From Dehalococcoides sp. JdFR-56 (lineage in GTDB: Bacteria > Chloroflexota > Dehalococcoidia > Dehalococcoidales > RBG-16-60-22), in contig MTNR01000046.1 in the NCBI GenBank assembly GCA_002011495.1, positions 11,898 through 46,654 of the forward strand: a DNA stretch of 34,757 nucleotides, given 5' to 3'. A program made the translations under genes and the position numbers. The notes beneath the pieces are model-generated. The model saw only the letters and a program-made list of their open reading frames with translations, was not told the DNA's origin and searched no databases. Shown piece by piece: positions 1-7,769 of this stretch; the first letter of the stretch is position 1; the number at the start of each line of letters is the position of its first letter.

Positions 1-352
1 GATAGCCACCACCCAGTATCCCCATCAGCACCAAACTCAGGATCAGCATCAGGTAGTTCTGGGAGAGGCCAGTTAAGAGCCCAGTCAGGGCCACGCCGCT
101 GATGCCTATGGTGAGCAGGGCACGGGGGCCGATGCGGTCAGCCAACCACCCGGCGGGTAGCTGGCTTGCGCCGTAGACCAGCCCGAAGGCGGAGATGACG
201 AAGCCAGCCCGGGTGTAATCAAGGGCGAATTCGTCCCGGATGAAGGGCAAAAGGGGTACCGGCAGCGCCGTCACCAGGTGATGGGAGAGGTGTGCCAGCA
301 CGAAGACGGGAACCAGCCCAGAAAAAAGTGAGCGCAAGCTGAACTTAATAAT
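1..352 (-). CDS. MFS transporter, N-terminal part (runs off left edge)
   Basis: Reading the minus strand from 352 gives about 117 codons without a stop up to the window edge. The protein is hydrophobic, with at least three membrane segments and the MFS loop motif GWLADRIGPR after the second one, so it is a major facilitator superfamily exporter or importer. The start of helix 1 (HLSHHLVTALPVPLLPF) resembles the drug/fosmidomycin-resistance branch, but the substrate cannot be told. No ATG, GTG or well-placed TTG lies near the N terminus. An in-frame stop (TAG) is about 50 nt upstream. The best-placed start is an ATT at 352-350, preceded by an AGGAA Shine-Dalgarno-like stretch. A TTG a few codons further in is the alternative. 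It lies about 90 bp downstream of the formate dehydrogenase gene in the same direction, so read-through from that operon is possible. Confidence 0.8.
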   Translation of the reverse strand, partial: MIKFSLRSLFSGLVPVFVLAHLSHHLVTALPVPLLPFIRDEFALDYTRAGFVISAFGLVYGASQLPAGWLADRIGPRALLTIGISGVALTGLLTGLSQNYLMLILSLVLMGILGGGY

Positions 353-375
353 GGTGGCTTCCTTTCCAGGTACTG

Positions 376-399
376 CGTAGCCCTCAGTGTCAGGCTACG
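376..399 (-). other. Inverted repeat between fdhA and the MFS gene
   Basis: A perfect 7-bp stem (CGTAGCC at 376-382, GGCTACG at 393-399) encloses a 10-nt loop. It lies in the 91-bp gap downstream of the formate dehydrogenase stop and upstream of the transporter start. No T-run follows on either strand, so it is not a classical terminator. It may be an mRNA processing or stability hairpin, or an operator. Confidence 0.4.
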
Positions 400-443
400 G
401 TATTAATGATACAATATTTGTCCGGGGGCTTGCCTGGGCCTGC

Positions 444-3122
444 CTAGCCAGAGGAGCCGTTTTTCTCGACCCTCACCGCGCATACCTTGAGCTCCGGTAT
501 TCTGGCCACCGGGTCGAGCGCTGGGTTGGTCAGCTGGTTGGTCGGGCTTTCGGCAAAATGGAAGGTCATGAACACCACGCCCACTGGTGAGGCCTGAGTT
601 AGTCTAGCTTTCGCTGTTACCTCTCCCCGCCGTGAGACCACCTTTACCGTATCCCCGTCAGCGATGCCCAAAGCTTCGGCATCCTGCGGGTTGATCTCCA
701 CTAGCTCCTCCCCCCGAAATACGTTGAGCCCTTTCACCTTCCGGCTCATGGTGCCAGTGTGGAAGTGGAATAGGCTGCGGCCGGTGGTCAGCAGCAGCGG
801 ATACTCGTCATCAGGTAGCTCCATAGATGGCTTAAATTCGAGCGGCATGAATTGTCCTTTGCCCCGGGTGAAGGCCTGGGTATGGAGGATGGGCGTGCCC
901 GGATGTTCTTTGGTCGGGCAGGGCCACTGGAGTCCCCCTTTCTCCAGCCGGCGGTAGGAGATGCCCCCGTAGCTGGGAGTGAGCCGGGCGATCTCATCCA
1001 TGATTTGAGAGGGACCGGCAAAATTGAAGCCTTGGCTCCCCATCTTCTTTCCAATCTGGCAGATAATCCACCAGTCCGGCTTGGCGTTGCCGATGGGCGC
1101 TATCGCCCTTCTTACCCGCTGCACCCGCCGTTCGGTATTGGTGAAGGTGCCATCCTTCTCGGCGAAGGTCACCCCGGGAAGAACGATGTGCGCCAGCCGC
1201 GCCGTCTCGCTGAGGAAAATATCCTGAACCACCAGGAACTCCAGCCTTCGTAGCGCCTCCTCAGCATGCTTGGCCTGAGGTTCGCTCAGTATCGGGTTCT
1301 CCCCCATGATATACATCGCCTTGATTTGCCCGTTATAGGCAGCTTCAAAGACATCGGTTACCGCCAGTCCAGGTTTAGTCGGCGGGAGTGAGCAGCCCCA
1401 TCCAGCCTCAAACTTTTCCTTGACTGCTTCGCTCGTGACCGCCTGATAGCCGGGGTAGACGTTGGGCAAAGCACCCATATCGCAGGCGCCCTGCACGTTG
1501 TTCTGGCCTCGCAGCGGATTTATCCCGCTCCCCGGCTTACCCACGTTTCCGGTGAGCATAGCTAGGTTAGCCGTGGCGATGACATTATCCGTGCCGTGGG
1601 AATGCTGGGTGATGCCCATGGCGTAGAAGATAGCCGCCGGGCGACTGGTGGCATAGAGACGGGCGGCAGCAACTATCTGTTCTTGGGGTACCCCGGTAAT
1701 CCGGCTGACAAAATCAAGGTCAAAGGCCTGGAGAGACGATTTCAAGGCGTCAAAGTTCTCGCAGCGCTCGGCGATGAAGGCGGCGTCAAACAGCCCCTCA
1801 TCGACGATGACGCGGCACATCCCCATGAGCAGGGCAACATCGCTCCCCGGGCGCTGCCGCAACCAGATATCGGCATGGCGGACAAGCTCTATCTCACGGG
1901 GATTGGCCACGATGAGCTTGGTGCCCCGGCGCACCGCCTTCTTCATCTCAAAGCCGATAACCGGGTGGGCCTCGGTGGTGTTGGTGCCGATGGCGAAGAT
2001 ACAGGCGGCATCCTTGATGTCACCGATGGAGTTGGTCATCGCCCCGCTGCCGAAGGTGGTGGCCAGCCCAGCTACCGAGGGGGAGTGGCAGAGGCGGGCA
2101 CAGTGGTCAATATTATGCGTCCCCAGCACGGCCCGCCCCAGCTTCTGAAGGAGGTAATTCTCTTCATTGGTGCACTTGGCTGAGGAGAGAATGGCTATCT
2201 CCTCGGGCTGGTAGCGTCTCAGTCTAGCGGCGACCTCATCCAGCGCCTCCTCCCAGCTAACTTCAGCAAACTCCCCGTTTCGTCTCACCAGAGGGCTAGA
2301 AAGGCGCTCCGGGTGGTGGATAAACTCGGTGGCGCCAAAGCGGCCTTTGACGCAGAGGCGGCCCATATTGACCTGATTATCTCTATCTCCGCGGACGCTG
2401 ATTATCTCCCCGTCTCTGATGCCCAGGTACATCTGACAGCCCACACCACAGTAGGGGCAGGTGGTCAGCACCTCGCGCGTTGGCTGGCGTGTCTCCTTGG
2501 GCACGAGGGCAGCTACCGGGCAGCGCACCACGCATTCGCCGCAGGACTTGCAGATTGATTCCATGAAGGGCTTATCACCAAAGGTAGCCACTTTGGCGGT
2601 GTAACCACGGTAGGCCAGGTCAATCGCCCCAACGCCGGTTACCTCATGGCAGGTGCGCACGCATTTGGCGCAGAGGATGCAGTAATTGCGGTCAAGGTCA
2701 AAGAAGGGGTTGGTGGTATCAACCGGGAAAGAGCGGTTGGTTCGGGGGAAGCGCCGCTCGGTGATGCCGAGGTAGGCGGCTACCTTCTGCAGCTCACACT
2801 GCTGATTTTTGCGGCAGGTGAGGCAGTCCATGGGGTGGTCGGCAATGAGCAAATCAATCACGGTGCGGCGTACCTCGTTGACGGCGGGGGTTTCAGTATG
2901 CACCACCATATTATCCGTGGCGGGGGTGGTGCAGGCGGTGGGCAGGCCGCGCATGCCTTCGATCTCCACCACGCAGAGCCGGCAGGACCCGTAGGGCTCC
3001 AGGTCAGGGTCGGCGCAGAGGGTGGGGATATAGATGCCCGCCGCCTGGGCGGCCTCCAGCACCGTCGCCCCCCTGTTCGCTTTGACTTTGATTCCGTTGA
3101 TGATTAGCCTGATTTCGCTCAT
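444..3122 (-). CDS. fdhA: Formate dehydrogenase catalytic subunit, Cys type, with NuoG-like N terminus
   Basis: 892 aa. Domains in order: plant-type 2Fe-2S ferredoxin (C36, C47, C50, C64); NuoG-type His/Cys cluster (H96, C100, C103, C109); two 4Fe-4S clusters (C148/151/154/158 and C191/194/197/201); then a molybdopterin-bisMGD oxidoreductase domain with its own 4Fe-4S cluster (C222, C225, C229, C257) and a C-terminal dinucleotide-binding domain. The active-site segment HCARLCHSPSV has Cys at about residue 345 followed by the conserved His. In E. coli FdhF and many acetogens that position is selenocysteine; here the codon is TGC. The enzyme interconverts CO2 and formate with Mo or W. I chose the ATG at 3122 because it gives the ferredoxin-type start MSEIRLII and overlaps the preceding stop as ATGA; the longer frame to 3215 adds an atypical, unconserved-looking N terminus. 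It is the last gene of the Wood-Ljungdahl operon and forms a complex with the three genes before it. Confidence 0.93.
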   Translation of the reverse strand: MSEIRLIINGIKVKANRGATVLEAAQAAGIYIPTLCADPDLEPYGSCRLCVVEIEGMRGLPTACTTPATDNMVVHTETPAVNEVRRTVIDLLIADHPMDCLTCRKNQQCELQKVAAYLGITERRFPRTNRSFPVDTTNPFFDLDRNYCILCAKCVRTCHEVTGVGAIDLAYRGYTAKVATFGDKPFMESICKSCGECVVRCPVAALVPKETRQPTREVLTTCPYCGVGCQMYLGIRDGEIISVRGDRDNQVNMGRLCVKGRFGATEFIHHPERLSSPLVRRNGEFAEVSWEEALDEVAARLRRYQPEEIAILSSAKCTNEENYLLQKLGRAVLGTHNIDHCARLCHSPSVAGLATTFGSGAMTNSIGDIKDAACIFAIGTNTTEAHPVIGFEMKKAVRRGTKLIVANPREIELVRHADIWLRQRPGSDVALLMGMCRVIVDEGLFDAAFIAERCENFDALKSSLQAFDLDFVSRITGVPQEQIVAAARLYATSRPAAIFYAMGITQHSHGTDNVIATANLAMLTGNVGKPGSGINPLRGQNNVQGACDMGALPNVYPGYQAVTSEAVKEKFEAGWGCSLPPTKPGLAVTDVFEAAYNGQIKAMYIMGENPILSEPQAKHAEEALRRLEFLVVQDIFLSETARLAHIVLPGVTFAEKDGTFTNTERRVQRVRRAIAPIGNAKPDWWIICQIGKKMGSQGFNFAGPSQIMDEIARLTPSYGGISYRRLEKGGLQWPCPTKEHPGTPILHTQAFTRGKGQFMPLEFKPSMELPDDEYPLLLTTGRSLFHFHTGTMSRKVKGLNVFRGEELVEINPQDAEALGIADGDTVKVVSRRGEVTAKARLTQASPVGVVFMTFHFAESPTNQLTNPALDPVARIPELKVCAVRVEKNGSSG

Positions 3123-5338
3123 CGCTGGACAGCTACCCTTTCTCGCCGCTGGTATTTGCTCTTGCCATGCTTGGGCGGCAGCGGTGGCGGGGTGATGAGG
3201 CACCTCACCGCGCACTGCAGGCAGCGTTTGCCTTCTTGGATGGCGTCAGCCTCCTTCAGGCCAAGCTCTACCTCCTCAAAGCCTTTGATGCGCTGTTCGG
3301 CGGGGAGAGCGGGCATCTTCACCCTGGGCAGGTTGAAGAAGCCCTCCGTCTTGCCCACGCAGGGGTCAAATTTGGCCTCTGGGGCTAGCACCTCTTCAAT
3401 ATCTCCGCTCCCGCCAAGGTACTTATCAATGGCCGCTGCGGCTCTTCGGCCGGCGGCAATCGCCTCAATCACCGAAGCCGGGCCACTCACCGCATCACCA
3501 CCGGCCCAGACACCTTTGACGTTGGTGGCCAGTGTGGTTGAATCGGCCTGGATGATGTTGCCTCTGCCAAGTTTTAGCTTGAAGCCATCGGGGATATCCG
3601 GCATCTGCCCGATGGCGGCGATCACCGAGTCAAACTCGGTGGCAAATTCGCTCCCTTTTAGCGGTACCGGGCGGCGCCGTCCGCTGGCGTCAGGCTCACC
3701 GAGCTCCATGCGGATGCAGGTCAGTTTTAGGCGCTTACCTGCCCGGTCGATTCGCACCGGCGCGGCCAGGTAGAGAATCTCAATGCCTTCTTCTAAAGCG
3801 GCCTCCACCTCCTCTGGGCTGGCGGGCATCTCCGCCCGGGTGCGGCGGTAGATAATGGTAACTTGCTTGGCTCCGATGCGCAGGGAAACGCGCGCCGCAT
3901 CAATGGCCACATTACCCCCACCGATGACCGCCACCTTTTCCCCGACGTCAACTTTCTTGCCCAGGTTCACCTCCCGCAGGAAGGTGGCGCCATCAAAGAC
4001 GCCGGGGTTATCTTCACCCTCCACCCCCAGCTTCATGCCACGGTGGGCTCCAGGGGCGGCGAAAACGGCGTCAAAGCCCTGCTCAAAGAGACTGTCAATG
4101 GACTCAACCCTGGTGTTCAGTTTGATTTCAACGCCGGCCTCTTTTATTATCTCAATCTCTTCATTGAGCTTTTCCGGCGGCAGGCGGTAATCTGGGATGC
4201 CCACCCGCATCATGCCCCCAGGCTCTGGGAGCGCCTCAAAAACGGTAACTGAATGTCCCTGTTTGGCTAGGTAGTAACCAGCGGTGAGTCCCGCCGGTCC
4301 TGAGCCGATGATGGCCACCTTTTTCCCGGTGGGTGGGGATTTCTTGGCGCGTTTCTTCCACTCCTCTCCGCCGCGCTCCGCCGCTGCCCACTTGAGGAAT
4401 TTGATGGAGATGGCTTCATTTAAGGCCTGGCGGCGGCAGGCCAGCTCACAGGGATGGATGCAGACCCGCCCCAGGACCCCAGGGAAGGGGACCCGTTCCC
4501 GAATCACGGCCAGGGCTTCAGCAAACTTGCCCTCACCGCAGAGTCTGACGTAGCGGGGGACATCAATGTGGGCCGGGCAAGCGTAGCTGCACGGGTTGGT
4601 CAGCTCCTCATGGTTGATCTCCGGCCGCCATTTGGCATCCTTGTCAATCAGAGCCCCGGTGGGGCAGACCTCAACGCAGGCGCAGCAGTACTTGCAGCCT
4701 GATTCGGCGAGGGTGCCATTCGCTGGCTCAGGCCAGCGCCCTTGCTCATGGTCAACCATCTTGATGGCTTCAATGCCCCGTATCTCCTTGCAGGCTCTGA
4801 CGCACCGGCTGCAGCTGATGCACAGGTTGTAATCTCGCTCGTAGAGGGGGTTTTCTCTGTCCACCGGGAGACCCCGGTACCTCCAGCTCACCTCCTCCCC
4901 CTCCAGCCCGATGTAGTCAACCACCTGCTGGAGCTCGCACTGCCCGTTGTAGGGGCAGAGCACGCAGCGCTGGGTTACCGCCACGTTGCGTAGACAGATA
5001 TCATACGGGCTGCAGCGGTGCCGGCGCTCGCAGGTAAGGCACTCGCAGGGATGATAGGCTAGGAGCTGCTTCAGTGCCTCCCGTCGTGCCTCCTGCAATT
5101 GGAAGGTGCTGGTGCGCACCACCATACCGTCAGTGGCCTGGGTGTTGCAGGCGGTGGGGAACTCCTCCATGCCCTCAATCTCCACTAGACAGAGCCGGCA
5201 GGAGTCATCTGGGGTCAGCATGGGGTGATAGCACAGGGTTGGAATGTAGATGCCCAATTTGCTGGCTGCCTCCAGCACCGTTGTCCCTTTGCTGACCTCA
5301 ACCTTTTTATGGTCGATGGTTAAAGTAATCATCTCCAT
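3119..5338 (-). CDS. Iron-sulfur flavoprotein: NuoG-type ferredoxin module fused to GltD/NfnB-type FAD oxidoreductase
   Basis: 739 aa. Residues 1-235 carry a 2Fe-2S ferredoxin (C36, C47, C50, C64), a His/Cys cluster (H96, C100, C103, C109), a cysteine-rich insert (C115, C125, C128, C134) and two 4Fe-4S clusters (C173/176/179/183 and C215/218/221/225). From about 245 it becomes a glutamate-synthase small-subunit-like protein: the linking Cys residues (C250, C254, C293, C297, C301), an FAD Rossmann motif (GSGPAG, 345-350) and a second Rossmann motif (GGGNVAIDAA) for NAD(P)H. A terminal Cys cluster (C706, C709, C713) follows. GltD-like proteins oxidise or reduce NADPH through FAD, as in NfnB. 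Here it probably connects NAD(P)H to the formate dehydrogenase and NuoEF-like subunits. The start at 5338 is preceded by AGAGG six bases away; Met3 is a second possible start. Its stop overlaps the fdhA start. Co-substrate and any bifurcation are inference. Confidence 0.88.
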   Translation of the reverse strand: MEMITLTIDHKKVEVSKGTTVLEAASKLGIYIPTLCYHPMLTPDDSCRLCLVEIEGMEEFPTACNTQATDGMVVRTSTFQLQEARREALKQLLAYHPCECLTCERRHRCSPYDICLRNVAVTQRCVLCPYNGQCELQQVVDYIGLEGEEVSWRYRGLPVDRENPLYERDYNLCISCSRCVRACKEIRGIEAIKMVDHEQGRWPEPANGTLAESGCKYCCACVEVCPTGALIDKDAKWRPEINHEELTNPCSYACPAHIDVPRYVRLCGEGKFAEALAVIRERVPFPGVLGRVCIHPCELACRRQALNEAISIKFLKWAAAERGGEEWKKRAKKSPPTGKKVAIIGSGPAGLTAGYYLAKQGHSVTVFEALPEPGGMMRVGIPDYRLPPEKLNEEIEIIKEAGVEIKLNTRVESIDSLFEQGFDAVFAAPGAHRGMKLGVEGEDNPGVFDGATFLREVNLGKKVDVGEKVAVIGGGNVAIDAARVSLRIGAKQVTIIYRRTRAEMPASPEEVEAALEEGIEILYLAAPVRIDRAGKRLKLTCIRMELGEPDASGRRRPVPLKGSEFATEFDSVIAAIGQMPDIPDGFKLKLGRGNIIQADSTTLATNVKGVWAGGDAVSGPASVIEAIAAGRRAAAAIDKYLGGSGDIEEVLAPEAKFDPCVGKTEGFFNLPRVKMPALPAEQRIKGFEEVELGLKEADAIQEGKRCLQCAVRCLITPPPLPPKHGKSKYQRRERVAVQR

Positions 5339-5349
5339 GCTGCACCTCT

Positions 5350-7275
5350 TTAAGCTTGGGTATTTGGTTTTGCTGCTGCCACCGGGACTGGTTCCTTGGG
5401 AACCTCTATCTCCTCTCCAGAGACCTTGACCACCGCCCCAAACCGCTCTGGGCAGACGTCAAGGCAAGTGCCACATTTGATGCATTTATCTTGGTCAATC
5501 ACGTGCACCATCCGCTTGCCGCCAGCTATGGCTTCTGCGGGGCAGTCCCTCAGGCATATGCCGCAACCCTGGCATTTATCGGGCAGGATATAGTAAGAGA
5601 TGAGCTCCGTGCAGGCCAAAGCTGGGCAGCGTTTTTCCTTGATGTGCGCCTCATACTCCTCCCGGAAGTAGCGGATGGTGGTCAGTACCGGGTTGGGGGC
5701 GGTGCCACCCAAGGCGCAGAGTGAGCCGGCTTTGACCCGTTGGCTCAGCTCAAGGAGCAGGTCAATATCCTCAGGTTTGCCTTGGCCCCGGCAGATATTC
5801 TCCAGCATATCGAGCATCTGTTTGGTTCCCAGGCGGCAGGGAACGCACTTACCGCAGGACTCAGCTTGGGTGAAGGAGAGGAAATAGCGGGCCACGTCAA
5901 CGATGCAGGTATCCTCATCCATGACCACCATACCACCCGAGCCCATAATGGAGCCGGCCGCGGTCAGTGACTCATAGTCAACCGGGAGGTTCAATTGGCT
6001 TGCCGGGAGGCATCCCCCGGATGGGCCACCGGTCTGGACGGCTTTGAAGCGTTTGCCCCCAGGGATGCCGCCGCCAATATCATAGACGATTTTCTCCAAA
6101 GAAATTCCCATGGGCACCTCAATGAGCCCGGTGCGGTTTATCTTCCCAGCCAGGGCGAAGGTTTTGGTGCCCTTGCTTTTCTCGGAGCCGTAGCTTGAGT
6201 ACCAATCTGCGCCTCGCTGCATGATGGCCGATACATTGGCCCAAGTCTCCACATTATTGATATTGGTCGGTTTACCCCACAGGCCAGACTGGGCGGGGAA
6301 GGGAGGACGGGAGCGAGGCATGCCTCGCTTGCCCTCAATCGAGGCCATCATCGCCGTCTCTTCACCGCAGACAAAGGCTCCTGCCCCCTCCTTGATTTTT
6401 AGGTGAAGGCTTAAATTGGAGCCGAGGATATTATCACCTAATAGTCCGTACTCTGCCATCTGCTGGAGGGCCAGCTTCAGACGCTGGATGGCCAGGGGGT
6501 ATTCAGCGCGCACGTAGATATAGCCCTCGGTGGCCCCGATGGCATAGGCGCCGATGAGCATGCCTTCCAGAACCGCGTGCGGGTCTCCCTCCAGAAGCGA
6601 GCGGTCCATGAAGGCGCCTGGGTCGCCCTCATCAGCATTGCAGATGATATATTTTATAGTGCCCGGGGACTTACGGCAGAATTCCCACTTTAGCCCGGTG
6701 GGGAAGCCAGCCCCGCCCCGGCCCCGCAAGCCCGATTTCTTGATTTCCTCGATGACCGCCTCTGGCGATAGGCTCAGCGCCCTCTCCAGGCCGCTGTAGC
6801 CACCGTTGGCGATGTACTGATTGATGTTTTCTGGGTCAATAATCCCACAGTTGCGCAGGGCGATTCGTACCTGGGGTTTGAGCATGGGCAGTTCAAAGAG
6901 CTTGGGTATGCCCTCGATATCTCCCTCACCCAGCGTGCCCAGGGCCAAATCAGCCCGCGGGTTATCATGGATAAGGTAATCCTCTATCAGCTGGGGGATG
7001 ATTTCGGGGGTGACATTGCCGTAAGAGATGCGCGGACGGCCGGGTTTAACTATGTCAACCAGGGGTTCAGCGTAGCAAAGCCCGATGCAGCCCACCTGAG
7101 TGATGGTGGCTTCCAGGTTATGCTGGGCTAGGGTAGCCTTGATTGCCTCAAGCACCGGCCCAGCACCAGCCGCCCGGCCGCAGGTGGCGCTGCCGACCAA
7201 GATATGGGGTTTATCGCTTTTCCGCTGCGCTTCCCACTCGGCGATTGCCCGGTTTTTAATCTGAGTAAAGTTCAT
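5350..7275 (-). CDS. NuoF/HydB-like NADH-binding FMN iron-sulfur subunit
   Basis: 641 aa. The N terminus is a thioredoxin-like 2Fe-2S domain with only three obvious Cys (C32, C63, C67). The NADH/FMN-binding domain has the signature GRGGAGFPTG (about 185-194), followed by the SLBB region and the NuoF 4Fe-4S motif SCGKCVPC (C474, C477, C480, with C520). A C-terminal 2x[4Fe-4S] ferredoxin domain (C568/571/574/578 and C598/601/604/608) is typical of HydB of bifurcating hydrogenases and of NADP/NAD formate dehydrogenases, and is absent from plain NuoF. Role: electron exchange between NAD(H) and the iron-sulfur chain of the formate dehydrogenase complex in the cytoplasm. It sits 14 bp after the NuoE-like gene and 11 bp before the GltD fusion. 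No membrane complex I subunits are nearby, which argues against a respiratory complex I. Confidence 0.92.
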   Translation of the reverse strand: MNFTQIKNRAIAEWEAQRKSDKPHILVGSATCGRAAGAGPVLEAIKATLAQHNLEATITQVGCIGLCYAEPLVDIVKPGRPRISYGNVTPEIIPQLIEDYLIHDNPRADLALGTLGEGDIEGIPKLFELPMLKPQVRIALRNCGIIDPENINQYIANGGYSGLERALSLSPEAVIEEIKKSGLRGRGGAGFPTGLKWEFCRKSPGTIKYIICNADEGDPGAFMDRSLLEGDPHAVLEGMLIGAYAIGATEGYIYVRAEYPLAIQRLKLALQQMAEYGLLGDNILGSNLSLHLKIKEGAGAFVCGEETAMMASIEGKRGMPRSRPPFPAQSGLWGKPTNINNVETWANVSAIMQRGADWYSSYGSEKSKGTKTFALAGKINRTGLIEVPMGISLEKIVYDIGGGIPGGKRFKAVQTGGPSGGCLPASQLNLPVDYESLTAAGSIMGSGGMVVMDEDTCIVDVARYFLSFTQAESCGKCVPCRLGTKQMLDMLENICRGQGKPEDIDLLLELSQRVKAGSLCALGGTAPNPVLTTIRYFREEYEAHIKEKRCPALACTELISYYILPDKCQGCGICLRDCPAEAIAGGKRMVHVIDQDKCIKCGTCLDVCPERFGAVVKVSGEEIEVPKEPVPVAAAKPNTQA

Positions 7276-7289
7276 AGGCTGGCTCTTTC

Positions 7290-7769
7290 CTAATCTCTTT
7301 TCTTGTCACCCAGGATTTGGGCCACTTTTTTCGGGGTCATGCGCCCGTAGACATTGTCGTCAACCACCATGACCGGGGCCAGGGCGCAGGAACCAAAGCA
7401 GGCGATGGTTTCCAGGCTGTACTCCAGGTCATCAGTGGTCTCTCCCGGCTTGATGCCCAGGCGTTTCTCCACCTCCTCCAGGATGTGTGGCGCTCCCCTG
7501 ACATGGCAGGCTGTGCCACGGCACAGCCTCACCTTCTTTTTCCCGGTGGGGAAGAATTTGAACTGGGCGTAGAAGGTGCTCACCCCAAAAACGGCGCTCT
7601 CTGGGAGGTGCAGGAACCTGGCCACCTTCTGCATTGCCTCTTGGGGCAGGTAGCCGAGCGCTTCCTGAACTTCCTGCAGGATGGGGATAAGCTCATCCCT
7701 GTTTGCGGAATGGTGGGATAAAATCTCGTCTAATTTATCTTTGACCTCAGTTTCGGCCAGGATTATCAC
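7290..7769 (-). CDS. NuoE/HydC-like 2Fe-2S subunit
   Basis: 159 aa, the usual length of the family. The thioredoxin-like 2Fe-2S site is complete: C83-x4-C88 (CRGTAC) and C124-x3-C128 (CFGSC). This subunit partners the NuoF/HydB-like protein encoded next and feeds electrons to or from its FMN. The start is ambiguous. The GTG at 7769 overlaps the stop of the preceding gene as GTGA, but a strong AGGAGG lies right on top of it, ideally spaced for a non-standard codon slightly further in (ATC or CTG). I keep GTG because the overlap pattern matches the rest of the operon and because NuoE N termini vary. Confidence 0.92.
   Translation of the reverse strand: MIILAETEVKDKLDEILSHHSANRDELIPILQEVQEALGYLPQEAMQKVARFLHLPESAVFGVSTFYAQFKFFPTGKKKVRLCRGTACHVRGAPHILEEVEKRLGIKPGETTDDLEYSLETIACFGSCALAPVMVVDDNVYGRMTPKKVAQILGDKKRD

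Noticed and set aside
376-399. Inverted repeat after fdhA as an intrinsic terminator
   Set aside because: No T-run follows the stem on either strand.
3123-3215. N-terminal extension of the formate dehydrogenase to an ATG at 3215
   Set aside because: It would overlap the preceding gene by nearly 100 bp and adds an untypical sequence; the ATG at 3122 gives the ferredoxin-type N terminus and an ATGA junction.
5350-7769. Part of a respiratory complex I (nuoE, nuoF)
   Set aside because: No membrane subunits are near; the NuoF-like protein has the HydB-type C-terminal ferredoxin domain and sits with formate dehydrogenase.
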